Of a stretch of DNA of 64,000 nucleotides, positions 11,907 to 22,308 are shown one piece after another. The DNA is from Polyodon spathula. Taxonomy: Eukaryota; Chordata; Actinopteri; Acipenseriformes; Polyodontidae. Location: NCBI RefSeq assembly GCF_017654505.1, contig NC_054536.1, positions 96,081,844 to 96,145,843 of the forward strand. Direction: 5' to 3'. Below the pieces are notes generated by a model. It searched no databases. It was not told the DNA's origin and was given only the letters and a program-made list of their open reading frames with translations. The number at the start of each line of letters is the position of its first letter. Positions within the stretch are counted from its first letter, which is position 1. A program made the translations under genes and the position numbers.

Positions 11907-12335
11907 TCAATGGCCACCTCCCCCCTTAAAATACCAAAAGTCTCGTTCAAAGTCCTGGGCCAAGAACAGGGACTTTAAGGTGTTGATGGGCGGCAATGTT
12001 GCCAGTAGCCAGGCTGCTACTGGCCACGCTGTCAGCAAACATGCTGACAGTGGGGCGAATCTCTCCTCCCACTGAATCACTGGCAGCGAAAGTTCTGCCA
12101 ATGGTGCGGCTGTCATCAGCAGACGTGCTGACAGCTCCCAGACTGACTCCTTCAGCCAGGGCAAGTCCAGCAGCAGAAAAGCTGCTGGGGTTGGTGGTCT
12201 CCAGACATCCCCCAAGATCTCCGGCAGCGAAACTGCTGCAGGGGAAGGTAGTCTCCTGACCTCTCCCCCCTTTATTGCCGGCAGCTCCCTCTGGGGGGAC
12301 TCCAGCCCCAGAACTCCTGCAGGCCCAGCAGGCAT
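11907..12335 (-). pseudogene. Pro-rich ORF of the LTR element
   Basis: 142 open codons in the internal region of the LTR element. The C-terminal end, LFLAQDFERDFWYFKGGGGH, has a counterpart (LFFPLDFEKKLLIFSGGR) at the same place in the element at 28440-30508, which suggests this frame was once translated. An upstream Pro-rich block (QELPLPPPPAESECLL) is in another frame at 12272-12532, implying a frameshift. No gag, protease or polymerase motif is visible. Function unknown. Confidence 0.4.
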
Positions 12336-12407
12336 TCACTCTCTGCTGGTGGAGGAGGCAGAGGCAGCTCCTGCTCCTTTCCTCCAGGTGGAGGATTCCC
12401 GCTGGTA

Positions 12408-12425
12408 ATCCCGGTTCCGACACCA
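12408..12425 (-). promoter_or_regulatory. Predicted tRNA primer-binding site
   Basis: Two bases inside the 5' LTR (ending TTTGTGACA on the minus strand) is TGGTGTCGGAACCGGGAT. It starts with TGG, as expected for pairing to a tRNA CCA end, and resembles the tRNA-Leu primer site TGGTGTCAGGAGTGGGA with several mismatches. The tRNA assignment is inferred. Confidence 0.6.
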
Positions 12426-12427
12426 CG

Positions 12428-13025
12428 TGTCACAAAGACGGCTGGAGTGGGTGACATCAGACCAGAAGCAGGAAATAAACGACAGAGAGAGGTGGAGTTT
12501 GGTGGAGCTGAGCGAATGGTTTCGCTCAGCATTTAATAAACAGAACAGAAAATAAAAAGGTGTAAGACAAAAAACACACAGGACACGGCACTCGTTGCCA
12601 AAACAAAAAGACAAACAAAATGAACTATACAGACAAAACATGGTGAGCAGATTTACCTATTACTTTTACAATTATTACCTCCGTCTCCTATCCCGTTCTC
12701 CACTCATCGAACACACAACCCAGAGTGGGTGAAAACATGCAGCTTTTATGCAGCTGTACCATTACTCGATTGCTAAACAATCATTCAATTGGAGTCGAGG
12801 TACAATTGCATGTGAATTAATAAAGTGCAATTCCCCCTGCTCACATATTATTACTTTTTACTTGCACGTGAAGTGCTGTGCAATCCTTGTGCCTAAAGGC
12901 AAATCTACATTTTAAACACTTGTGTTACACAGACCCATTTATATCCTGTGTACCAATGACTATACACCAACATTATCACACAACAGATAACACAAAATAC
13001 ACACAGGGACGGGCACTTTGCCACA
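12428..13025 (-). repeat. 5' LTR, 598 bp
   Basis: Starts TGTGGCAAAGTGCCCG and ends TTTGTGACA on the minus strand, giving the TG...CA boundaries of an LTR. It contains a TATA-like GCATAAAAGC at about 12733-12742 and a polyadenylation-like TTTATTAAATG near 12530. The first 300 bases match the 3' LTR at 11579-11865, and the whole is similar to the solo LTR at 62140-62787. Confidence 0.8.
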
Positions 13026-13589
13026 GGACCACATAAAGGAATCCAGTGGGGCCACTTTTCAGTGAGGTACAAGTAGATTCATGGGAATAGCCTGTTTGCA
13101 AGGCTCACATAAATCATGATTGGCCTTGCCTTTGTTCCAGGCACCTCCACTAGAATCAGTTTCAACATGTTTAGCAGACAAAGCTCCTCTATAAACCAAT
13201 TTCCCTCTCTCCTGAATGAGGGATGGTAAAGTTATCTGCTAAGATAAGATATTATTATGGCTTTCACTTTGTGCAGACAAGTAAAGAGGAATTAAGTGGG
13301 TGAAAAAAGAAGCAATTGATTCTTGCCTTTTTTACATTAACAATGAAGACCTGTCAGTTATAAAAGCATGCTGTAGCTAAAGCATATTTGTTTGATCCTT
13401 GGTATTAACCCTTTTGAGTAGTTAGTTCTAAAATGCCCTGCCAGTCCTATGGGAGTGAGTTTTTTTTTTCTTTCTGGCTTCTGCATGCACTTGATTATTA
13501 CGAGTGCAGCGTACAAACAAGCTGAAAGCTATATGTTTGTATGTGTGTAATGAATACTGACGAAATAGACAAATTTTTTTACCGTTTAA

Positions 13590-13593
<4 letters not shown>
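13026..13593. other. Unassigned sequence
   Basis: About 570 bases with no gene or repeat I recognise. Confidence 0.35.
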
Positions 13594-13681
<88 letters not shown>

Positions 13682-13685
13682 TTTT
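13594..13685. repeat. (TA)n microsatellite with poly-T end
   Basis: About 80 bases of uninterrupted TA followed by a run of T. Likely length-variable. Confidence 0.95.
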
Positions 13686-14250
13686 GATTAGTCATAGGGA
13701 AAGGTTTTGACTAAAAAAATAACATGTAGGCAACAAACAATAAACAATGGGGTGGAAGAACCACAACACGTCCTAACAAAAAAAAAGGTGAACGATTGAG
13801 AGAGAGACATGAAGAAATCATACCTGGGTAAACAGGCTGTGGGGGCGGAGGGAGTGAGAGTGTCTAATTCTTCAATGTATGATACTCATTAAAGCATTGA
13901 GCAATATCAAGAGCTTGGCGCCGGCTCTTCTCTGTCATTGATATTGATAGTAAATTCTTCACTTATGTCTTCACTGAGACACTTGCTGACAGCCGTAGAA
14001 GAATTTAATGTATTTGAATTTAAATCGCAATCTGAATTCAGTATTATTACTAATACTTCTTTCTCACTGAGCAATTTTCGTCTGTTTACAAACACTGTTG
14101 ACAATTTTGTGACTGGGTTTATTATTTGTAATTTAGTCAATATCTGACAGAGTGCACAACTACCAATAAAAGGTGTTCCAGAAACCTAGTGTTACAATAT
14201 CATGTTATCAGGAGTTTTGCAGGCTCAGTAATTCAAGTTTAAAGTTGCAG
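13686..14250. other. Mostly unassigned; weak minus-strand ORF
   Basis: A 77-codon frame at 13907-14140 (minus) is acidic at the end (SEDISEEF...DREEP) and contains LSEKEVLVIILNSDCD. That faintly recalls the acidic N-terminal segment of piggyBac-type transposases. No downstream transposase core follows, so I do not call a gene. Confidence 0.25.
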
Positions 14251-14361
14251 AACATACCGGTACGTTTGTACTACCAGGGGACCAGAGAGCACTGAACGTA
14301 CCTGTATGTTCGTACTACCTGTGACCAGAGAGCACTGAACGTACCGGTATGTTCGTACTAC
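14251..14361. repeat. 43-44 bp tandem repeat, 2.5 units
   Basis: Starts at 14251, 14294 and 14338. Each unit carries a near-palindromic GTACCGGTATG-type core followed by TTCGTACTACC and GACCAGAGAGCACTG. Confidence 0.9.
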
Positions 14362-14705
14362 TTAAAGGGATAATGGGTTTCGACTAATCTACCTTTCTGC
14401 TGAGATCTGGTTTAGAGTGGTAATAACTGAACATTTCAAATAATTTTCTCACTTTTCATTTGCACAACAACACTTATATATACAAAGCATTCTTGGAGTC
14501 ATTATGCACTGCCAGGGGAATGGCTTTACAAAGGCCATGATCAGACTTTATCAAGAGACTCATAAAACTAAGTTGTGTGCTGAATATAAAGGCAATATCT
14601 TTAAGTGTTTGCAATCATCATCCAGAACCAAAAAAAAAGTCCCACAATTCCAATAAATCTCAACTCTCTCTTTTGTGAAAGCCCTTTAAAACTCAGAAAT
14701 CGTCT

Positions 14706-14793
14706 TCTGCAGTACCTAACAGATAGAGAGTCATTCAGTTCTGCAGTACGTAACAGATCCAGATTCAGTGAGTTCTGCAGTACCTAACAGATC
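14706..14793. repeat. 34-bp tandem repeat, 2.5 units
   Basis: Three occurrences of TTCTGCAGTAC[CG]TAACAGAT spaced 34 bases apart. Confidence 0.9.
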
Positions 14794-15399
14794 GAGTTCA
14801 TACACATGAGAAAGAAAGGGTTGCCATGCTTTATAAAAATGTCCAGTACGGGATACTCCCCCAGGACGAGGTGGGGATTGACTCTTGCTATAAAAATTCA
14901 CTACAAATCTATTTTTACAGTAGCATATTGAAAATTGTGTCCTTTTTTCAGAACACTCTGGGGAACATTATAAAGTACTTCAGTAACCATACAAGCTTTT
15001 TGATTTTTTAAACACTTGTTTTGTTTTTTATTTTAATGTGACATTTTTTATTTTGTACTTTATAATACTTCCTGAAAGTTTTATTTAAAAATATTGATGT
15101 TTGGGCAAATTACAAGACATTGTTTCACCTGAATGATTGTAATGACATAATACATATTTATTCTCAGGGTCTTTATAAGCAATAATGGACACCACTCTCA
15201 GTACCTGGTACATTTAGTTCATGAAATAGTATCTGCTTATACCCACTCATGTCTTGATATTTATAAATGTTGTAAAACAAATTATATGTGTTTCAAGCCT
15301 GTACTGCAATGTTCGGTGGCCCTGTAAGTCATCAAAACTAAGTGTTTTTTTTTTATTATTATTATTGTGTTTACACGATCGTAGTCAGAGAAGCCCACT
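14794..15399. other. Unassigned sequence
   Basis: About 600 AT-rich bases without recognisable features. Confidence 0.35.
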
Positions 15400-17600
15400 T
15401 CAGTATGATCATGTTAACACAATCCTGGTTCTTAAAGGGTTAAGGGAATGCATAAGATCCCTGATCCCATGAACATAACAGGATGGGGCAGCTTGTTTCA
15501 GCTGTCTAGCCAGAAGGGTTGCAAAGGCCACGGTGTCTGACTGCAGCCTAGCTAGGGGAATATTGTTAAGCACCCAAACTGAAAAGTGCAATGAGTGGGG
15601 TGGGGTCAATGGGCACTTGTAAGGTTTGTAAGGTTCTCAAAGACAGAGGTCCAGAATGGGGCCAACCTTGGACAGAACCAGAAAAGATGGATGAGAAAAG
15701 CAGCAGCTAGCCTGCATTTGTTACAGGTTGTATCCCCTTCAGGGTAGATTCAGGTCAGTGTGACCTTTGACAAGTGGAGACAATGTGAAACTTTACATTG
15801 AACGAGCCTGTGTCGAGCACAAACTGAAGAGGAATGCATACAGGCAAGAATGGATTCCCAAATGCCATCTATGAGGTTTAATCCTAAATCCTGTTCCCAC
15901 ACGGTTTTCAGTGTAGACAGTGAAGAGTAATGCAGAGACAATATAATGTTACACACTTTAGCTATAACACTCCTACAGTCAGGAATGAATTCTAGTATTG
16001 AATCAATACTGGATTTGGGAGGTAGTAGCGGAAATGGTTTTACACTCGGCAGAGAGGAATCCCCCCTCAGTAAGAGACAGAGTTCTTTGTTGAAGTGATT
16101 GAATTTGCAAGTAACAAAAAAAGTGTATTTGTTGTAGGTTACATTTAGGGAAAGCTGGTGAAATGATGCAAAATTATTATCAATGAATACATCCTTAACT
16201 TACTCAATACCACCTCTGTTCCCCATACTAAAAGCACAGTCTAACATCAAGGGTGGGAACAGATGGTTTACATCGACAGGGGCAGAGATGGACATGGACT
16301 GTAAAATTGAAAGAAAGTTAGCTGACCAATAGTAAAATTGAAAAAATGTTAGCTGACCAATAGTAAAATTGAAAGTTAGGTACAGGCACACCCCCACTGG
16401 TTTTATTCTTTGGTGAAATTCTTTGAAGATTCTGGGAAATTTCTTGTTCCAGATAAACAAAGAAACAGTTTGATCTAGGGTGTTGAAAAACCATTTTGGT
16501 AATAAAAACAGGAATACATTGTAAAAGTAATTCTGGGGAATGTGTTCATCTAGACAGAGTTAATGCAACCTGATAGGGAAAGAGGTAGAATGGACCAAAA
16601 AAGAAAGTCATGTTTACTGCGCTCTATTAGGGGTGTGAAGTTAGATTTAAAAAGCTTGCTGTACAAGTGTGTAACTGAGATTCCCAGATAGGTGAAACTA
16701 TTGGACGCAATTCTGAAAGGGAAATCATCAAGGGGACAGGGGAGGGCAGCCGAATCGATAGGAAAGAGTTCACTCTTTTGTAGGCTGAGTTTATATTCAG
16801 AAAACCGGCTAAATTGCTGTAATACAGCTAAGGCATGGGGATATGTCAAAGAAGGTCATCGGCATAAAGAGATACCTTCTGCTCTCAACTCCCCCGAATT
16901 ATTCCCCTTATATCCTGGTTTTCAGGCAGGGATATTGAAAGAGGTACAGCGGCAATTACAAAAAGGAGGGGAGAGAGAGGGCAACCTTGTCTTGTGCCCC
17001 GGTGGAGAGGGAAATATTTAAATTACATTTTATTTGTGTGAACAGAGCCCGAGGGGTAGGTATATAACAGCTTGAATAAAATAAAATTGGGACCAAAGCC
17101 AAACCGGTGTAGAGTAGCAAATAAGCAATCCCACTCAACGCGGTCAAAATCCTTTTCCGCATCGAGTGAAACAATAACCTCAGGCAAGGGAGAAGGAGTA
17201 TATATATATGATATTGAAGAGACGCCGAAGATTAAAATAAGAGTGTCTTCCCTGCACAAACCCTGTCTGGTCAGAGATTATGGAGGGGAAAACGGAGTGG
17301 GCTAGGGTCTTAGCAAGAATTTTAAAGTCTGTGTTAAGAAGCAATATCAGGCTGTATGATCCAGTGAAGAGGGTCCTTATTGTGTTTCAATAACAGATAT
17401 AGAGGATTGGTGCAGTATTGGGGTAAAAGATTCAGAGAACATGGCACTCAACAAGGGAGATAAACAGAGGCTAAATTTTTTATACAATTCTATGGGAAAC
17501 CCACTCGGGCCTAGAGATTTACCACTCTGGATTGACCTAATAGCTTGATTTATTTCATCTGGAACAATAGGCTCCTCTGTAGTAACATTGTAGGAAGGCT
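15400..17600 (-). mobile_element. L1-like LINE ORF2 remnant, minus strand
   Basis: Read from 17600 down to 15400, the blocks follow L1 ORF2 order. A GKSLGPSGFPIELYKKF stretch lies near 17550-17470. The reverse transcriptase segment VSLDAEKDFDRVEWD is near 17170, where the L1 consensus is LDAEKAFD with a catalytic Asp. HRGTRQGCPLSP appears in another frame near 17000. FSRFSEYKLSLQKSELFPI and SFTYLGISVTHLYSKLF are in 16550-16849. A WIRDLMHSL-like C-terminal block is near 15480. At least three frames are used and there are many stops. The element is old, 5'-truncated and inactive. I cannot find the FADD box intact. Confidence 0.85.
16550..17259 (-). pseudogene. L1-like reverse transcriptase, degenerate
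   Basis: The best conserved part of the LINE. Three overlapping frames (17023-17259, 16956-17174 and 16550-16849) carry successive pieces of the RT palm. The first catalytic Asp lies in LDAEKDFDRVEW. The region expected to hold the second catalytic pair, between about 16850 and 16950, is disrupted. The frames therefore record at least two frameshifts in one ancestral ORF. Confidence 0.8.
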
Positions 17601-18109
17601 AGCAGTCAACAGACCTATCACTCTAAGTAAATAATAATATTTAATTTGTAAAGTGAATGATTGCCAATTGAGGTTGTAACGTGAGCGAGTTATATTGATG
17701 TAACAATCGAGCAACTAGCACAGGGGACAGTTGACTGGATTTAGAATAATTTGCAACCAATTGTCTACAGCACCCAGCTCTCAACCCATAGGGCATTATA
17801 TAAGCAATGATGCTAAGCTAATGTGCCAGCACTCAGCGCCAACTCACTGAAGGGCCTCATCACCAAAGGGCTGGTAGTCTACACTGTGTAGTCCATAAGA
17901 GTAAAGGCCAACATGGACCAGCACACAAATCTTCGATCCAGGCACTGAACTGAAGGCTCCAACTCTAGACCAAGTTTGCATACATTTTTTCTTTGCTCTG
18001 TTATGTGTACCCATTCCTACTTCCTTTCCTCTACTGCTCTCTGTAATCGTCCCCTCTAGGTTCCTGTCCTCTGTCTCCTCCCTGCCGCAACTCTAACTCC
18101 TATAACGTC
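17601..18109. other. Unassigned sequence
   Basis: About 500 bases between two LINE remnants with no feature I can support. Confidence 0.35.
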
Positions 18110-19185
18110 TCCTCCCTGCCTCTCCCTCTTTCTGCTGCTTACCCCCCCCCCCCCCCAGCGGTCTCTCTGGCACCTTCTGGAATTGTAGTTCTGCTTCAAA
18201 CAAAGCTAACTTCATCTTTGCCTTTGCCTCCCACTTCTCTTAACTTACTAGCTCTCACTGAATCCTAGATCTCCCCCGATAACACGACGACTCTGGCCAC
18301 CCTTTCCTCTCTCTATGTCCTCTCCCATTCTCCCTACCCCTCTGGATGGGGTGGGAGAACAGGACTTCTGCTCTCTCCCTCCATGCTCTTTTCTGCCCCC
18401 CTCTTCTCTCTCCTCTCTCTGTTAGCACCTTTTAGTTTCACGCTGTTGAAATCATCTCCCCTTGTCGCCTCCTCCTCATTGTTCTCTACCACCCTCCTGG
18501 ACCCCTTTCTCACTTTCTTGATGAGCTTGACTTCCTCCTATCTTCCTTCCCCTCTCCCTCCACCCCTGTTGTTCTATTAGGTGACTCCAACATCCACCTC
18601 TCCAACCCTAACCACTCAGCTGTATTTCTTCCCCTTCTTCATTCCTTTGCCTTCTGTCTCTCCTCGTCCCCATACATTCACTTAGTAGGCTGTTAACTGG
18701 ACGTCGTCTTCACCAGGGACTGCTTGCCCTCCACCCTCTCGGTCACTCCTCTCGACATCTCTGACCAATACTTTATCTCCTTCTCCCTGTCACTCTCATC
18801 CCTTCCTGCTCTGCCGAACTCCTCTATCACCTTCCGTCGAAACCTCTGTTCCCTCTCCCCCTCTGTCTTCTCATCCTGAACTGCGCACTGCTGAAAAAAA
18901 ATGGAAGAAAATAAATCTCACTGCTGCCTTGGATCTCTATCGCTTGCTCCTCACGTCCTTCTCTTACACTCATCTCTGCCAAACAATCCTACTTTCACTC
19001 TATCATTCAGTCTTCCACTAACAATCTCGGAAACTTTTCTCTACCTTCTGCCACTCTCCTCCATCTCGACTGATGACTTTGCCGCCTCCTCTAAAATCAG
19101 ACATCCGCTAATTCTTCACTACACCACCTCCCTCTCCACCCATACCCTGTCCTCTGCTCTGGTTGATTCAACTCCAGCAAGGTGG
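18110..19185 (+). mobile_element. L2-like LINE endonuclease remnant
   Basis: C/T-rich sequence that translates in shifting frames into the apurinic endonuclease domain of an L2/CR1-type LINE. Visible pieces are CSASNKANFIFAFASH near 18190, a YRPPGPL-like stretch degraded near 18490, VVLLGDSNIHLSNPNH near 18570 (normally GDFNIHL), DVVFTRDCLPSTLS near 18700 and a linker ending DDFAASSKIRHP near 19075. No reverse transcriptase follows. The 65- and 115-codon frames (18383-18580 and 18901-19248) are pieces of this pseudogene, not independent genes. Confidence 0.75.
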
Positions 19186-20139
19186 CTTTCAAAAGCATTC
19201 ATGGAATCTTCCACCTCCCATACTTTGATCCATTTGTGGTTTTACTAGTTTAATAAGACACACCTAGAGCCTGATACCTCTACACTATGGCTAATCAAGC
19301 TTGTATCAAAACCTGGAAAGCTTACATCCTTTGTATTAGGATACTGGCTGTGTCTTAGTAATATCCAAGTTTTTTTTTGTTTTGTTTTGTTTTTTGCAGA
19401 TACAAGAAACTGAGATTGATGGCAAAAACTGGCAGCAAGCCAGTCGTAGAGCACAGTGTGAGCCAAGGGTATATTTATATATTAATCTTTGAGTTATGAA
19501 CACTGCAGCGCTGGTGAGAATTAAACTTTTCAAGATGTACCCTGCAGAATACTGCTGAAGCATTTGTTTGATGATCTCAAGACACTGAAGTGTGTGCAAG
19601 ACCGCAAATATGAAGCATATTTGTAGTGGGATTCAGCCAGTGGACTGAGCCTAGTACCCTTGTATGTCTTTAATGAGTTATGTAACATCTTCATTGTACA
19701 GTAGACAGTCAGCCTTTACATTCAGACCATCAGAGAGTAACACCTAGACCCCGAAATATGGCCTCTTTGATGACGGCACTCAAACAGTGATCTCTAACCA
19801 CTGGGCTAAAATGTCAATTCACTCAATTATCTTAATATCCAAAAGATTAGAGACACCCCAAACAGACTCTGATCAGTGAGCTCAGATTTATCTGTCTTTT
19901 GTATTTTGCAAGATCAAGTCTGCACATCAGATGCTAACTTTCTCTAATGTTGCTGTATAAATGTGCAGGGTGATTAGAAAGTAAGTTTACCACATAATGC
20001 CATCATGCTTTTTTAAAATCTTTCTTCCACTTCTGTTTCAGCTGAAATGTACAGCATTAACATATGTCATGAATCAATGCAAACCTCCATGTGTAGCTCT
20101 GCTCCTGTAATAACTGTATTGTCACGAGAAATATCGCTG
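19186..20139. other. Unassigned sequence
   Basis: About 950 bases with no recognised gene, RNA or repeat. Confidence 0.35.
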
Positions 20140-20312
20140 TTCACCAGGCCAATCGCTAAAACAGTGCACCCGTTCACCAGGCCACTCGTTAAAACGGTGC
20201 AACCATTCACCGTGCCAATCGACGAATCGGTGCACCCCTGTTCACCATGCCAATAGATGAATCAGTGCACCCCTGTTCACTGTGCCAATCGATGAATCGG
20301 AACACCCCTGGC
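20140..20312. repeat. 33-35 bp minisatellite, 5 units
   Basis: Five diverged units of the type TTCACCAGGCCAATCG followed by a TAAAACAGTGCACCC or GAATCGGTGCACCCCTG ending. The first two units are 33 bases and the last three about 35. Confidence 0.9.
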
Positions 20313-20830
20313 AGCAGTGCACATTACATTTATAGCCACCCTGCAATTAGTAATAGGCAAATCCTACATAAAATTCATGAAAAGGCATACATAAAGCTTC
20401 ACATAATACAATTTATAACAAGCAGACAATTACAATGGCAAACTCTTAGGAGTGTGCATGCTAACAGTGAATGTGAGTTGTTTCTAGAAGCCTCTGTCAG
20501 GCTGGCGAATGACAAGTGAAGTCAGCGATTTGCTGCTATTGATTATAAAGCCCCCCTCACAGAAACAGGGCTCCTTTAAACAGGAAACTCTCAGGAGTTT
20601 CAATTTGATATAAATACTGCTTTCTTTCAATCAATGATTTTGTCCCATGAATAGGACAAGCATCACTAGGTGCTCCCAAATAAACATTAAAAGAAGTCAA
20701 TTGACTTAACACTTTCTCCTCATTGACCATTTTATCAGAAATAGCCTTTTAAAGACCTGCCCCTTCAAATCAAAGTGAACAGCACAGCGAACCCATATAA
20801 AATATTCCTAGATTCGCGACTGCGCTGAAA

Positions 20831-20838
<8 letters not shown>
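20313..20838. other. Unassigned sequence
   Basis: About 525 bases without a feature I can name. Confidence 0.35.
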
Positions 20839-20906
<68 letters not shown>

Positions 20907-20916
20907 TACACACACA
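20839..20916. repeat. (TA)n/(CA)n microsatellite
   Basis: TA dinucleotides preceded by poly-A and followed by CA repeats. Confidence 0.95.
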
Positions 20917-20971
20917 TTACTTGTTTTTAATGCTTTTTAACTATTAATTTATTTGCTTACTTATTTATACG

Positions 20972-20973
<2 letters not shown>

Positions 20974-21053
<80 letters not shown>
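20974..21053. repeat. (TA)n microsatellite
   Basis: About 80 bases of uninterrupted TA ending just before a TGTGACAGAGAC motif that may be an LTR start. Confidence 0.95.
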
Positions 21054-21054
<1 letters not shown>

Positions 21055-21055
21055 C

Positions 21056-22308
21056 TGTGACAGAGACAGAATGATTCTTGATGATAAATCTCCCTCCCGA
21101 CCTGTGAGGGCACCATGTAAAGGGAACAGTGTACCCTGGACTGGATTGCCAGACAATTCATTTCCAGGGTTAGGCAGAAGTCAGCCATCTGGAAATGGAG
21201 CGGAGCTACTGTACACTAAATCATCGACCCAAAAGGGAAATGATGTGGCAGCAGCAGATTGGAGGAGCAGTTACAATTGTTAACCAAGGGGTCGATTGAC
21301 GGTATAAAAGGGGGAGTTGCAAAGTAATCTGTTCCTTTGTTATGGTTAACGCTAACCGGAAAGAGTAGCGTATTGTGAGTGTATTGCTTGTTTTTGTCGT
21401 ATCTAATTGTAATTGTTTGTTATTTAGATGGCTAACATGATCCATAGCTGTCGCTACAGGCCAGCACAAAACCCAGACAGCACTGCAGTCCGTTTCACAA
21501 TAAATAGTATTTGCACCACGAGCACTACAGCACTCACTTTGGACTAGTGACTGTGTTTGCATATTGTGGGTGTATTAAAGACTGTGTTTATTGTTTCAGG
21601 ACTGAACCCCAGGGTTAAATTGAGAACTACACAGCCTTGTGTACTATCATTCATTACTATTTTCCCATTTGTCATCAGACTTTGGATTATAAATAAAATA
21701 CCCATGTGCCTGGATTACACTGTGTAACAAAAAAAAAAAAAATAATAAAATGCCTCAAAAGTATAGAAAATGGCTATTATTCCCCACAAACTTTGCTTTT
21801 GTGACCAGGACAGTGATATTTCAAAATATCACTATTTCCAATGGGAAAACTGGCAAATGTGTGTCTTTTCATTCACATAAAGTCAGAAAAAAACAACAAA
21901 AAAAATCAAAAAAGTCAAAAAAAATTAAAATGTATTTATACTAAGTAATACAAAGATGACTACAAAAGATTTAGAAGTGAGTAGTTTTTTGAGATTTACA
22001 ATTAATGTATTTACAGTATAATTTGGATTCATATGTTGTTTTTTTCTGACTTTATGTGAACAAAAAGACACACATTTGCCCATTTTCCCATTGGAAATAG
22101 TGATATTTTGAAATATCACTGTGCTGGTCACAAAAGCAAAGTTTGTGGGGAATAATGGCCATTTTCTGTACTTTTGAGGCATAAGCAATTAGGAAATAAC
22201 ACTTACTACCCAGGAACAAAAATTGTGTTACATAGTGTTATCATTGTCTGTCTGTTATTGATCACCACATCACTCCTGCACCTGTACACTGCTAACCACT
22301 CTGCCACA
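21056..22308 (+). mobile_element. Probable solo LTR interrupted by a MITE
   Basis: Starts TGTGACAGAGAC after a microsatellite. It has a strong TATA-like GGTATAAAAGGGG at 21301-21313 and polyadenylation-like AATAAA at 21692-21697. It appears to resume after the MITE (21718-22237) and to end near CTGCCACA at 22308. TG...CA ends and promoter-like spacing fit an LTR. I see no partner LTR, no primer site and no clear target duplication, so this is a moderate call. Confidence 0.45.
21718..22237. mobile_element. CACTA-type MITE, 520 bp, TTA duplication
   Basis: The termini are CACTGTGTAACA on the left and, inverted, CACTATGTAACA on the right. The sequence is flanked by TTA on both sides (21715-21717 and 22238-22240). 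The arms form a long inverted repeat: ATGCCTCAAAAGTA, CCCCACAAACTTTGCTTTTG and ATATCACTATTTCCAATGGG in the left arm recur inverted at 22180 down to 22035. CACTR ends and a 3-bp duplication fit the CACTA/EnSpm superfamily. The two mirror-image ORFs (21750-21944 plus, 21925-22188 minus) are the same sequence in the two arms and do not encode a transposase. Confidence 0.85.

Larger units (their letters stand above)
11579..13025 (-). mobile_element. Short non-autonomous LTR retroelement
   Basis: Two direct repeats, 11579-11865 and 12740-13025, align closely (GGAGTCG[CA]GGTACAATTGCA, CACATATTATTACTTTTTAC, CTTGCACGTGAAGTGC). They bracket about 560 bases of internal sequence. On the minus strand the order is 5' LTR (13025 to 12428), primer-binding site, a short Pro/Glu-rich frame, a purine tract (AAGGGGGGAG) and the 3' LTR, truncated at 11579 by the neighbouring minisatellite. 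No protease, reverse transcriptase or integrase is present, so any mobility would need enzymes from elsewhere. The solo LTR at 62140-62787 is the same family, and the element at 28440-30508 shares the 3' internal end. Confidence 0.8.
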
